The notes under the pieces are model-generated. The model saw only the letters and a list, made by a program, of their open reading frames with translations, had not been told where the DNA came from and ran no database searches. Positions 53,815-63,800 of a DNA stretch of 64,000 bases are shown in pieces. This stretch comes from Pseudomonas brassicacearum (GTDB lineage Bacteria; Pseudomonadota; Gammaproteobacteria; Pseudomonadales; Pseudomonadaceae), in assembly GCF_000585995.1 (NCBI RefSeq), contig NZ_CP007410.1, positions 1,701,430 to 1,765,429 on the forward strand, given 5' to 3'. Position numbers and translations under genes: made by a program. Positions within the stretch are counted from its first letter, which is position 1; each line of letters opens with the position of its first letter.

Positions 53815-55989
53815 TTAAACCGCCGCAGAGCCTACCCGTCCCTTGCGCAACGCATCGATGACCGCGTCCTTCGGCCCATCGGCCACAATCCGTCCGTTGT
53901 CCAGCACCACCAACCGGTCCACCAGGCTGAGCATCGAGGTTCGGTGGGTCACCAGCAGCACCGTCTTGCCCTGGACATGGGTGTGGAGTTTTTGTCTGAG
54001 GACGTCTTCACTGCTGTTGTCCATGGCGCTGGTGGGCTCGTCCAGCAGCAGGATCGGTGGGTCGAGCAGCAAGGCCCTGGCCAGCAGCACAGCCTGGCGC
54101 TGACCACCGGAAAGCAACTGCCCGCGCTCGCCCACCGGGCGGTCGAAACCTTGGGGATGCTGGCGCGCCAGTTCGGTGACCCCGGTCAACTCGGCGACTT
54201 CCAGCATGCGCGCGTCACTGATATAGCGGGCGCCGAGGGTGAGGTTGTCCCGCAGGCTACCGGCCAGCAACGGCAGGTCATGGGCGACGTAGCCGATCTG
54301 TTGGCGCAGGTCGGCTACGTCCAGCTGCCGCAGGTCCAGGCCATCGAGCAGCAACTGGCCTTCCTCCGGGGCATAGAAACCCATCACCAACCGTGCCAGG
54401 GTGCTCTTGCCCGAACCACTGCGACCGATGATGCCCACCCGCTCGCCGGGCTTGAGGCTGAAGCTGATATTGGCCAGCGCCGGAGCGTTCTGGCCGTTGT
54501 AGTGGAACGTCACGCCGTTGACCTCCAGCCCGCCCTGCAGTTGGGTACGGTCCAGCGGCCGCTGCTTGGCATCGCGCTCCTGGGGCAACGCCATCAAGGC
54601 ATCGGTGCTGCGCATGGTGAGCTGGGCTTGCTGGTAGCGGGTGATCAGTCCGGCGATCTGCCCCAGCGGAGCGAGTACCCGGCTGCCGAGCATGTAGGTC
54701 GCCACCAGCGCGCCGACGCTGAGGTTGCCGGCGATGATGCTGTAGACCCCGGCGACGATGGTCGCCATGCCGGCCAGTTGTTGCAGGAACAACGTGCCGT
54801 TGGTCGCCAGTGCCGAGAGGTTGCGTGCGTGGCTGTCCAGGCGGGTGAGGGCGCCGTGGGTGCTTTCCCATTGATGCTGGCGTTCGCTTTCGGCGCTGCA
54901 AGCCTTGAGGGTTTCCAGGCCGCCGAGGGTTTCAATCAATAAGGCCTGGCGCTGGGCGCCGAGGGCCAGGCTTTTTTGCACGGTGTCGCGAAGGCGCACC
55001 TGGATGATCATCGCGAAGACAATGGTGAGCGGAAACGCCACCACTGGAATCACCACCAGCCAGCCACCCAGCAAGCCGATCACCAGCAGCATCAGCACGG
55101 CGAAGGGCAGGTCGATCAGGCTCGTGAGGGTCACGGCGGTGAGAAATTCCCGCAGGCCCTGGAAGTCGTGGATGCTTTGGGCAAACCCGCCGATGGTCAC
55201 CGGTTTGGCCTTCATGGCCATGCCCGTGATGCGCTCGAACAGCGTGGCGGAAAGAATCACATCGGTTTTCTTGCCAGCGGTGTCCAGCAGATGGGCCCGT
55301 ACCACCCGCAGGACCAGTTCGAAGCCGGTGCCGATCAACAGCCCCACGGCCAACACCCACAACGTAGAGGTGGCTTGGTTCGGCACCACGCGGTCGTAGG
55401 TCTGCATGACGAACAGCGGCACCATCAGCCCCAGCAGGTTGATCAGGAAACTTGCCAGGATCGCGTCGCTGTACAGCCAGCGCGACAGTTTCAAGGTGTC
55501 GCGAAACCACGCCTCGACCCGCGGCACCAGGGGCGAGCGCAGGTCTTCGAGTTCATGTCGCGGCCGGGCGAACAACGCCTGGCCGCTGTAGTTGGCGATC
55601 AGTTCCTCGCGGCTGACCCATTGCTCGCCACCATCGGCTTCGCTGGGCAGGATCAGTGCCTTGCCGTCCTCGCCCCAGCGCCGCAACACCGCGCAGCGGC
55701 CACCGGCCAGAATCAGCATCACCGGCAGGTTGAGCGGCGAGATGTCGCCCAGGTCCCGGCGCAGCAATCGCGCCTGCAAGCTGGCCCGGGCCGCTGCACG
55801 AGGCAGCAGGTCCAGGCTCAGGCGTTGGTGCGCCATAGGAAGCCCGGCGCTGAGGCTGGCGCGGCTGACTGTCGCGCCATGGAGTTTGCAGAGGATCAAT
55901 AGACCGTCCAGCAAAGGATCGTCGAAATTCAGGCGCGGATCGGCGCCAAGGGTTGCGGGTTCCATGCTGGTCACATTGATCGTTCCCAT
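53815..55989 (-). CDS. Type I secretion ABC transporter (LapB-like)
   Basis: This 724-residue protein has an N-terminal C39-peptidase-like domain (residues ~20-150, DDPLLDGLLILCKLHG...) without the CG catalytic context, so it is a substrate-binding rather than cleaving domain. A six-helix membrane domain follows (~170-450, FLINLLGLMVPLFVMQTYDRVVPN). The ATPase domain has Walker A (GRSGSGKST), signature LLSGGQRQAVLLARAL and Walker B (ILLLDEPTSAMD). It energises export of the adhesin. This layout is that of LapB/RtxB exporters for large repeat adhesins. It begins 15 bp after the TolC-type gene. The ATG at 55965 (MEPATLG) is a possible later start. Confidence 0.9.
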   Translation of the reverse strand: MGTINVTSMEPATLGADPRLNFDDPLLDGLLILCKLHGATVSRASLSAGLPMAHQRLSLDLLPRAAARASLQARLLRRDLGDISPLNLPVMLILAGGRCAVLRRWGEDGKALILPSEADGGEQWVSREELIANYSGQALFARPRHELEDLRSPLVPRVEAWFRDTLKLSRWLYSDAILASFLINLLGLMVPLFVMQTYDRVVPNQATSTLWVLAVGLLIGTGFELVLRVVRAHLLDTAGKKTDVILSATLFERITGMAMKAKPVTIGGFAQSIHDFQGLREFLTAVTLTSLIDLPFAVLMLLVIGLLGGWLVVIPVVAFPLTIVFAMIIQVRLRDTVQKSLALGAQRQALLIETLGGLETLKACSAESERQHQWESTHGALTRLDSHARNLSALATNGTLFLQQLAGMATIVAGVYSIIAGNLSVGALVATYMLGSRVLAPLGQIAGLITRYQQAQLTMRSTDALMALPQERDAKQRPLDRTQLQGGLEVNGVTFHYNGQNAPALANISFSLKPGERVGIIGRSGSGKSTLARLVMGFYAPEEGQLLLDGLDLRQLDVADLRQQIGYVAHDLPLLAGSLRDNLTLGARYISDARMLEVAELTGVTELARQHPQGFDRPVGERGQLLSGGQRQAVLLARALLLDPPILLLDEPTSAMDNSSEDVLRQKLHTHVQGKTVLLVTHRTSMLSLVDRLVVLDNGRIVADGPKDAVIDALRKGRVGSAAV

Positions 55990-56004
55990 TCTTTTTTTGG
56001 AGGG

Positions 56005-57363
56005 CTACTTCAGTTCGGGCAGCCGTGCTTCGTTTTTGACCTCGGTCTGGGCGACCGCATCGGCCGGCAGCACCACCCGTTGTTTGCTCAAGAGCTGGCC
56101 CATGTTCGCCAGCACCCGGTACATCGAGTATTCCTCGGTGTAACGCACCTCGGTGTAGCGACGGTTGGCGTTGTACAGCTCGTTTTCGCTGTCGAGCACA
56201 TCGAGCAAGGTCCGCTGGCCGAGCCCGAATTGATCCTGATACGCGGCGCGCACGCGGGAAGTGGTTTCGGCGTATTCGCGGGCGGTGGGGGTCTGTTTGC
56301 GGGCGTTGTTCATCGCGTTCCAGGCCAGGCGTGTGTCTTCGTTGAGCTGGCGTAGAGCGTTGTTGCGAATGTCCATGGCCTGGTTGATCTGGTGGGCATT
56401 GGACGCCAGTCGCGCCTTGTCACTGCCGCCGCGGAACAGGTTGTAGTTCATCACCACACCGACCCGCCAGTTGTTGTCGTGACCTTCTTCGCCACCGATG
56501 TTGTTATTGGCGCCCACTGCCGCCTCAGCGTCGAAGCGCGGGTAAAACGGCGACTTGGCCACTTCGTACTGGCTTTCGGCGGACTGTATGTCGGCTTGTG
56601 CCGATTTCAGGTACGGGTTGTTATCCATCATGCTTTGCTGGGCTTGGCGCAGGTCGCCGGGCATTTCGCCTTTGGTCGAGGGCGGTGCTTCCAGCTCGTC
56701 GGGCATACGCCCGACCACGCTGTAGAAATTCGCCTCGGCATCGGCCAGGTCGACCTGGGCGGTATCGTAGTTGTTTTCCGCCAGGGCCCGACGGGCATTG
56801 GACTGGTCGGAGTCGGCCGTGCTACCCACCCCACGCTCGGTGCGCAGGCCGATCTGGTCGTTGACCCGCAGGTGCGCTTGCAGGTTGTTCTTGGCCAGGG
56901 TCACCAGCTCGCGCCGCTTGAGCACTTCCAGGTAGACCTCGATGGTGCGCAGGGCCAGGTCCTGGGCGGTGCCCTGGGCGTAATAGGCCCGGGAGTTGAC
57001 CACGCCTTTGGTGCGTTCCACTTCGTTGGCGGTGTTGAACCCGTCGAAGATCATCTGCCGCAGGCGCAGCTCCGATTGGGTGTAGGTCAGGATATTGGTG
57101 TGGTGATTGCCCAAGGCCCGGGTGTTGGTGTTGTCGCTGTAGCCACGACCGTACCCGGCATTCAAATCCACTGACGGAAAAAAGCCCCCTCTGGCAACTT
57201 TGACGTCTTCATTGGCCGACAGACGGCTGTCTACCCGTTGGGCCAGCTCCGGGTGAGTCGCAATGGTGCTCTGGATCGCTTCGGTCAAAGACATGGCCTG
57301 CGCCTGAGAAGAACAGGCCATGGCCAGCAAGACCGCGCTGCAGAGGGGGGTTAGAACGCGCAT
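56005..57363 (-). CDS. TolC-family outer-membrane channel (LapE-like)
   Basis: This 452-residue protein has a signal peptide (MRVLTPLCSAVLLAMACSSQ.QA before MSLTEAIQ). Two OEP repeats follow (SLTEAIQSTIATHPELAQRVDSR... and MDNNPYLKSAQADIQSAESQYEVAKSPFYPRFD), then FGLGQRTLLDVLDSENELYNANRRYTE, the typical TolC C-terminal half. It forms the outer-membrane exit duct of the type I system. It is first gene of the set and divergent from the adhesin gene. ATG 57363 is chosen because AGGAG lies 9 bases upstream. The ATG at 57372 is directly next to that Shine-Dalgarno. Confidence 0.9.
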   Translation of the reverse strand: MRVLTPLCSAVLLAMACSSQAQAMSLTEAIQSTIATHPELAQRVDSRLSANEDVKVARGGFFPSVDLNAGYGRGYSDNTNTRALGNHHTNILTYTQSELRLRQMIFDGFNTANEVERTKGVVNSRAYYAQGTAQDLALRTIEVYLEVLKRRELVTLAKNNLQAHLRVNDQIGLRTERGVGSTADSDQSNARRALAENNYDTAQVDLADAEANFYSVVGRMPDELEAPPSTKGEMPGDLRQAQQSMMDNNPYLKSAQADIQSAESQYEVAKSPFYPRFDAEAAVGANNNIGGEEGHDNNWRVGVVMNYNLFRGGSDKARLASNAHQINQAMDIRNNALRQLNEDTRLAWNAMNNARKQTPTAREYAETTSRVRAAYQDQFGLGQRTLLDVLDSENELYNANRRYTEVRYTEEYSMYRVLANMGQLLSKQRVVLPADAVAQTEVKNEARLPELK

Positions 57364-57817
57364 GGGGTGCATCTCCTGAGGTCTGTAGTATTTCGGTGTC
57401 GCCATAATATTGACGTATTTAAGATCAAAACCGTTTCAAGCTTGTAACAACACAGCTAAGAACATTCTGCGGAAAACCTAAGAAGGATTTTTCATAAGGG
57501 TTATTCCGAAAAAAACTTATGTGCTTGGAAAAAACCGGCACATTGTTCAAAGGGAAAGCCTTTGAATATGCGGTTCCTGACGGCTTTTAGGCGTCAATAA
57601 AAGTTCCATCAAAATTTTGAAACGAATGTGAAGAAGTGCCGAAAAGGCGAAATGAGTGGTGATTTGGTGTGACGGTTTTTTGTCATCGCGGCGAATGGCT
57701 AGCACCTCTCACTGACTCGAAAGCTGGCAGATTTTCCAGATTTTTCGGGTTGCCGACCTGACACGAATTCTTCACCCAGACAGGTGCCGACTGCGGTTGG
57801 CAACGGAGGAAATGCAC
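57364..57817. promoter_or_regulatory. Divergent AT-rich control region of adhesin and exporter, with FleQ-like sites
   Basis: 454 bp without a gene. GTCAATAAAAGTTC (57593-57606) and, on the other strand, GTCAATATTATGGC (57401-57414) each match 10 of 14 positions of the FleQ box GTCAATAAATTGAC as I recall it. FleQ with c-di-GMP controls lap-type adhesins in other pseudomonads. The region is clearly AT-richer than the flanking genes. Promoter elements themselves are not certain. Confidence 0.4.
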
Positions 57818-60800
57818 ATGGCAGCGCTCATCGGTACCGTCAGCAAGGTGGTGGGGCAGGTTTTCGCAGAAGTGGCCGGTGGCCTGCGGCGGCCTCTGGT
57901 TGAAGGCGATCGGCTCTATGCCGGCGAGCACTTGATCACCGGGGGCGAAGGGGCGGTGGCAGTGCATTTGCAGAACGGTCAGGAGTTGACCCTGGGCCGC
58001 GGAAGTAACCTGACCCTGACTCCCCAGCTGCTCGCCAACCATGCGCCTCATGTCGACACACCTGAAGCAGTGACACCGAGTGACGCGCAGTTGACCGATG
58101 TGCAAAAACTGCAACAAGCCATCGCCGCCGGTGCCGACCCGACCCAGACCGGCGAAGCCACGGCCGCGGGCCCTGAGGGTGGCAACCCCGGTGGGGTGGG
58201 TGGCGGACACAACTTCGTGTTGCTGGAAGAAGTCGGCGGGGAAGTCGATCCGCAGATTGGTTTCCCCACGGCTGGGTTCAACGGGATTCCCGAGTTTCCG
58301 CTTCTGGAGCTGGCGGGTGATCCGGATAACAACGGTGACGATGGCGCGGTGCCGCCCGAAACACCGGATAACCCCGTGACGCTGGATGGGGTCAATGTGG
58401 AGGGGGGCGAACTGACCACCCACGAGGCCAACCTGGCCGACGGCACGACCAGCAATCCGGCGGCGCTGGTGCAAAGTGGCACCTTCACGGTTTCTGCCCC
58501 CGATGGGCTGAGCAGCCTGAGCATCGGCGGCATCAGCGTGATCGCTGGCGGCGTGCCCGCAGGCTTTCCCCAAACCATCACCTCGGCGCTGGGTAACACG
58601 TTGACCATCACCGGCTACAACCCGGCCACCGGTGTGGTCAGCTACAGCTACACCCTGACGGACAATGAAACGCATCCTGCCGGCGATGGGGCCAACAACA
58701 TCACCGAACAGTTCCCGGTCGTGGCCGTTGACACTGATGGCGATACCGCCACCGGCACCCTGGACGTCAACATCACCGACGACGTGCCCCAGGCGATCGA
58801 CGACAGTCACGCCAACTCGGCATCGGAAACCCTCGTCACGCTCACCGGCAACGTATTGCCCAACGATCATCAAGGCGCCGACCGTATCCCTACCGGACCC
58901 GACAGCGGGCCGATCATTGGCGGGACGTTTACCGGCACCTATGGCACCCTGGTGCTCAACCCCAACGGCACGTATACCTACACCCTGAACACCAGCGACC
59001 CGCAGTTCGTCGCGCTGCACGGCGGAGGAAGCGGCACCGAAACCTTCACCTACACCCTGACCGATGCCGACGGCGACACCAGCACCGCAAACCTGGTGCT
59101 GCAAGTGCACAACAATGACGATCCGGTGATCATCAGCGGCCTCGACACCGAGGGCGGTGAGCTGTCATTGCAGGAGAAAAACCTCAGCGACGGCAGCAGC
59201 CCGGATGCATCGGCCCTGACTCAAAGCGGCACCTTTACCGTCACTGCGCTGGACGGAGTGCAGACCCTGAGTGTTGGCGGCATCAACGTCGTCACCGGTG
59301 GCGTGGCGGCCGGTTTCCCTCAGTCCATCACGACTGCACTGGGCAACACCCTGACCATCACCGGCTTCAACGCCGCGACCGGCGTGGTGACCTACAGCTA
59401 CACCTTGCTGGACAACGAAGCCCATCCAAACGCCAACGGCGCCAACAGCCTCGGCGAGCAATTTGCTGTAGTCGTGACCGACGACAACGGCACCACGGCC
59501 AATGGCAACTTGGACGTAAATATCGTCGACGACTTGCCAAAGGCCGTGGACGACAGCAACGCCAACACGGCGTCGGAAACCAACCTGACCCTGACCGGCA
59601 GCGTGCTGATCAACGACACCCAAGGTGCGGACCAAGTCGCTTCCGGCCCCATCACTCCCGGCACGTTCACCGGCACCTACGGCACCCTGGTCCTCAACGC
59701 CGACGGCTCCTACACCTACACCCTCAACGCAGCCGATGCCGACTTCAAAGGCCTGCACGGCGGTGGCAACGGCAGCGAGACGTTCACCTACACCCTGACC
59801 GATGCCGACGGCGACACCAGCACCGCGAACCTGGTGCTGCAAGTGCACAACAACGACGACCCCGTGATCATCAGCGGCCTCGACACCGAGGGCGGTGAGC
59901 TGACGGTCCAGGAGAAAAACCTCAGCGACGGCAGCAGCCCGGATGCTCCGGCCCTGACTCAAAACGGCACCTTTACCGTCACCGCGCTGGACGGTGTGCA
60001 GACCCTGAGTGTTGGCGGCATCAACGTCGTCACCGGTGGCGTGGCGGCCGGCTTTCCTCAGTCGATCACCACTGCACTGGGCAACACCCTGACCATCACC
60101 GGCTTCAACGCCGCGACCGGCGTGGTGACCTACAGCTACACCTTGCTGGACAACGAAGCCCATCCAAACGCCAACGGCGCCAACAGCCTCGGCGAGCAAT
60201 TTGCTGTAGTCGTGACCGATGACAACGGCACCACGGCCAATGGCAACCTGGACGTAAATATCGTCGACGACTTGCCAAAGGCCGTGGACGACAGCAACGC
60301 CAACACGGCGTCGGAAACCAACCTGACCCTGACCGGCAGCGTGCTGACCAACGACACCCAAGGTGCGGACCAAGTCGCTTCCGGCCCCATCACTCCCGGC
60401 ACGTTCACCGGCACCTACGGCACCCTTGTCCTCAACGCCGACGGCTCCTACACCTACACCCTCAACGCAGCCGATGCCGACTTCAAAGGCCTGCACGGCG
60501 GTGGCAACGGCAGCGAGACGTTCACCTACACCCTGACCGATGCCGACGGCGACACCAGCACCGCGGACCTGGTGCTGCAAGTGCACAACAACGACGACCC
60601 CGTGATCATCAGCGGCCTCGACACCGAGGGCGGTGAGCTGACGGTCCAGGAGAAAAACCTCAGCGACGGCAGCAGCCCGGATGCTCCGGCCCTGACTCAA
60701 AACGGCACCTTTACCGTTACCGCGCTGGACGGAGTGCAGACCCTGAGTGTTGGCGGCATCAACGTCGTCACCGGTGGCGTGGCGGCCGGCTTTCCTCAGT

Positions 60801-63800
60801 CGATCACCACTGCACTGGGCAACACCCTGACCATCACCGGCTTCAACGCCGCGACCGGCGTGGTGACCTACAGCTACACCTTGCTGGACAACGAAGCCCA
60901 TCCAAACGCCAACGGTGCGAACAGCCTCAGCGAGCAATTTGCTGTAGTCGTGACCGACGACAACGGCACCACGGCCAATGGCAACCTGGACGTAAATATC
61001 GTCGACGACTTGCCAACCGCTCACGCTGATTCTGCCTCGGTGGATGAGGGCGGGACGGTCAGTGGCAACGTCCTGAACAACGACGAAGGCGGTGCCGACG
61101 GGCCGGCCGCGAGTGGTGCCGTGATCGGCGTGCGCGCGGGTGACGACACCTCGACTCCGGCGATTGGCGGCCTGAATACCCAGATCAATGGCACCTACGG
61201 CTACCTGACCCTGGACGCCAACGGCAATGCCGTCTATCACAGCAATCCGAACACCGTCAGTGCCCCAGGCGCGACCGATGTATTCACCTACACCGTGCGC
61301 GATGCCGATGGTGATGAAAGCACCACCACCATCACCATCGATGTCCACGATATCTGCCTCGTCGCCACACCCGACCACGAAATCAGCGTCTATGAAAAAT
61401 CCCTCGACCTGAACCAGGATGGCCAGGACCTGGCACCCGGGACCGTCACCGGTAGTGCCCCGAATGCCACCAGCGAAACCGCCAGCGGCAGCCTTGTCGG
61501 CTCGATCAGTGGAGCCGTTGGCGCAGTCACGTTCGCGCTGGTGGGCAACGCCACCGGTGCCTACGGTCAACTGTCGCTTCAGCCCGACGGTTCGTATACC
61601 TACACCCTGACGGCGCCAGCCACGACCACGCCCCACGCCAACGACGGCCCGAACGTGCTGAGCGAAAGCTTCACCTACCAAGCCACGGACTCGTTGGGCA
61701 ACACGGTCACCAGCACTATCGTCATCGACATCGTCGACGACGTGCCCAACGCCCATGCCGATTTCGCTTCGGTGATGGAGGGCGGGACGGTCGACGGCAA
61801 TGTGCTGGACAACGACGTGCTCGGCGCGGACGGTGGCATGGTGATCGGCGTACGCGCCGGTAACGACACCTCGAACCCCGCCATCGGCGGCCTCAACAGC
61901 CAGATCAATGGCAGCTACGGCTACCTGACCCTGGACGCCAACGGCAATGCGGTTTACCACAGCAATCCGAACACCGTCAGCGCCCCCGGCGCTACCGACG
62001 TGTTCACCTACACCGTGCGCGATGCCGATGGCGATGAAAGCACCACGACCATTACGATCGACGTGCACAACAGCTGCCTGGTCGCCGAAACCGACCATGA
62101 CATTACCGTTTATGAGAAAGCCCTGGACCTGAACCAGGACGGCCAGGACTTGGCCCCCGGCACAGTCACCGGCAGCACGCCAGGTTCCACCAGCGAAACC
62201 GCCACCGGTAGTCTCGTGGGGTCGGTCAGCGGTGCTGTCGGTGCCGTGACCTTCGCCCTGGTGGGCAACGCCACGGGGGCCTATGGTCAGCTAATGCTCC
62301 ACCCCGATGGCTCGTACACCTACACCCTGACTTCGCCCGCCACGACAGCGCCCCATGCCAACGACGGCCCGAACGTGTTGAACGAAAGCTTCACTTACCA
62401 AGCGACGGATTCCCTGGGCAACAGCGTCACCAATACCATCGTCATCAATATCGTCGACGACGTGCCCAAGGCGCACTGTGATACCGCGTCGGTGGTGGAG
62501 GGCGGGACGGTCAACGGCAACGTGCTGGATAACGACGTGCTCGGCGCCGACGGCGGTGCAGTCATCGGTGTGCGCGCCGGCAGTGACACCTCGAACCCTG
62601 CTACTGGCGGCCTCAACACCCAGATCAACGGCACCTACGGCTACCTGACCCTGGACGCCAACGGCAATGCCGTTTACCACAGCAACCCGGACGCTGTCGG
62701 CGCGCCGGGCGCCACGGATGTGTTCACCTACACAGTGCGCGATGCCGATGGTGATGAGAGCACCACGACCATCACCATCGACGTGCACAACAGCTGCCTG
62801 GTCGCCAATCCCGACCAGGACATTGCCGTCTACGAAAAAGCCCTGGACCTGAACCAGGACGGCCAGGACCTGGCGCCTGGCACCGTCACCGGCAGCGATC
62901 CGAGCGCCACCAGCGAAACCGCCACCGGCAGTCTTGTCGGTTCGGTGACCGGTGCTACCGGCGCAGTGACCTTCACCCTGGTGGGCAACGCCACGGGCGC
63001 TTACGGCCAGCTATCGCTGCACCCCGATGGCTCGTACACCTACACCCTGACTTCGCCTGCCACGACAACGCCCCATGCCAACGACGGCCCGAACGTCCTG
63101 GGCGAAAGCTTCACCTATCAAGCGACGGATGCCCTGGGCAACAGCGTCACCGGCAACCTGGTGGTGAGCATCGTCGACGATGTGCCCAAGGCCATCGCCT
63201 CCGAACGTTCCGTGACGGCGGTGGAGATCGATTCGAACCTGCTGATCGTACTCGACGTGTCCGGCAGCATGGCCGATGCTTCCGGTGTGCCGGGGCTGTC
63301 GCGGCTGGACCTGGCGAAGCAGGCCATCAGTGCCTTGCTGGATAAATACGACGACCTGGGGGACGTGAAAGTCCAGCTCGTGACGTTCAGCAGCAGCGCC
63401 ACTGACCAAACGTCGGTGTGGGTGGATGTGGCAACCGCCAAGTCGCTTCTCACCAGCCTGACGGCCGATGGCGGGACCAACTACGATGCGGCGGTGGCGG
63501 CCGCCAAGACCGCGTTCGTCACGTCCGGGCAACTGACCGGGGCGCAGAACATCGGCTACTTCTTCTCCGACGGCAAACCCACCTCGGGCCAGGAAACCGG
63601 CACGGCCGATGAAACCGCGTGGAAAGCCTTCCTCGACGCCAACGGCATCAAGAACTACGCCATTGGCCTGGGCAGCGGCGTCAGCAACGCCAACCTCGAT
63701 CCGCTGGCCTACGACGGCAGCACCCACACCAACACCAACGCGGTGGTGGTCACCGATTTGAATCAGCTCAACTCGGTGCTCTCCGGCACCGTGCAAGGCG

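Noticed and set aside
59165..62098. Minus-strand frame of 977 codons opposite the adhesin repeats
   Set aside because: It is generated by the repeats of the plus-strand adhesin, whose text is clearly VCBS-like. The antisense text repeats with the same 738-bp period.
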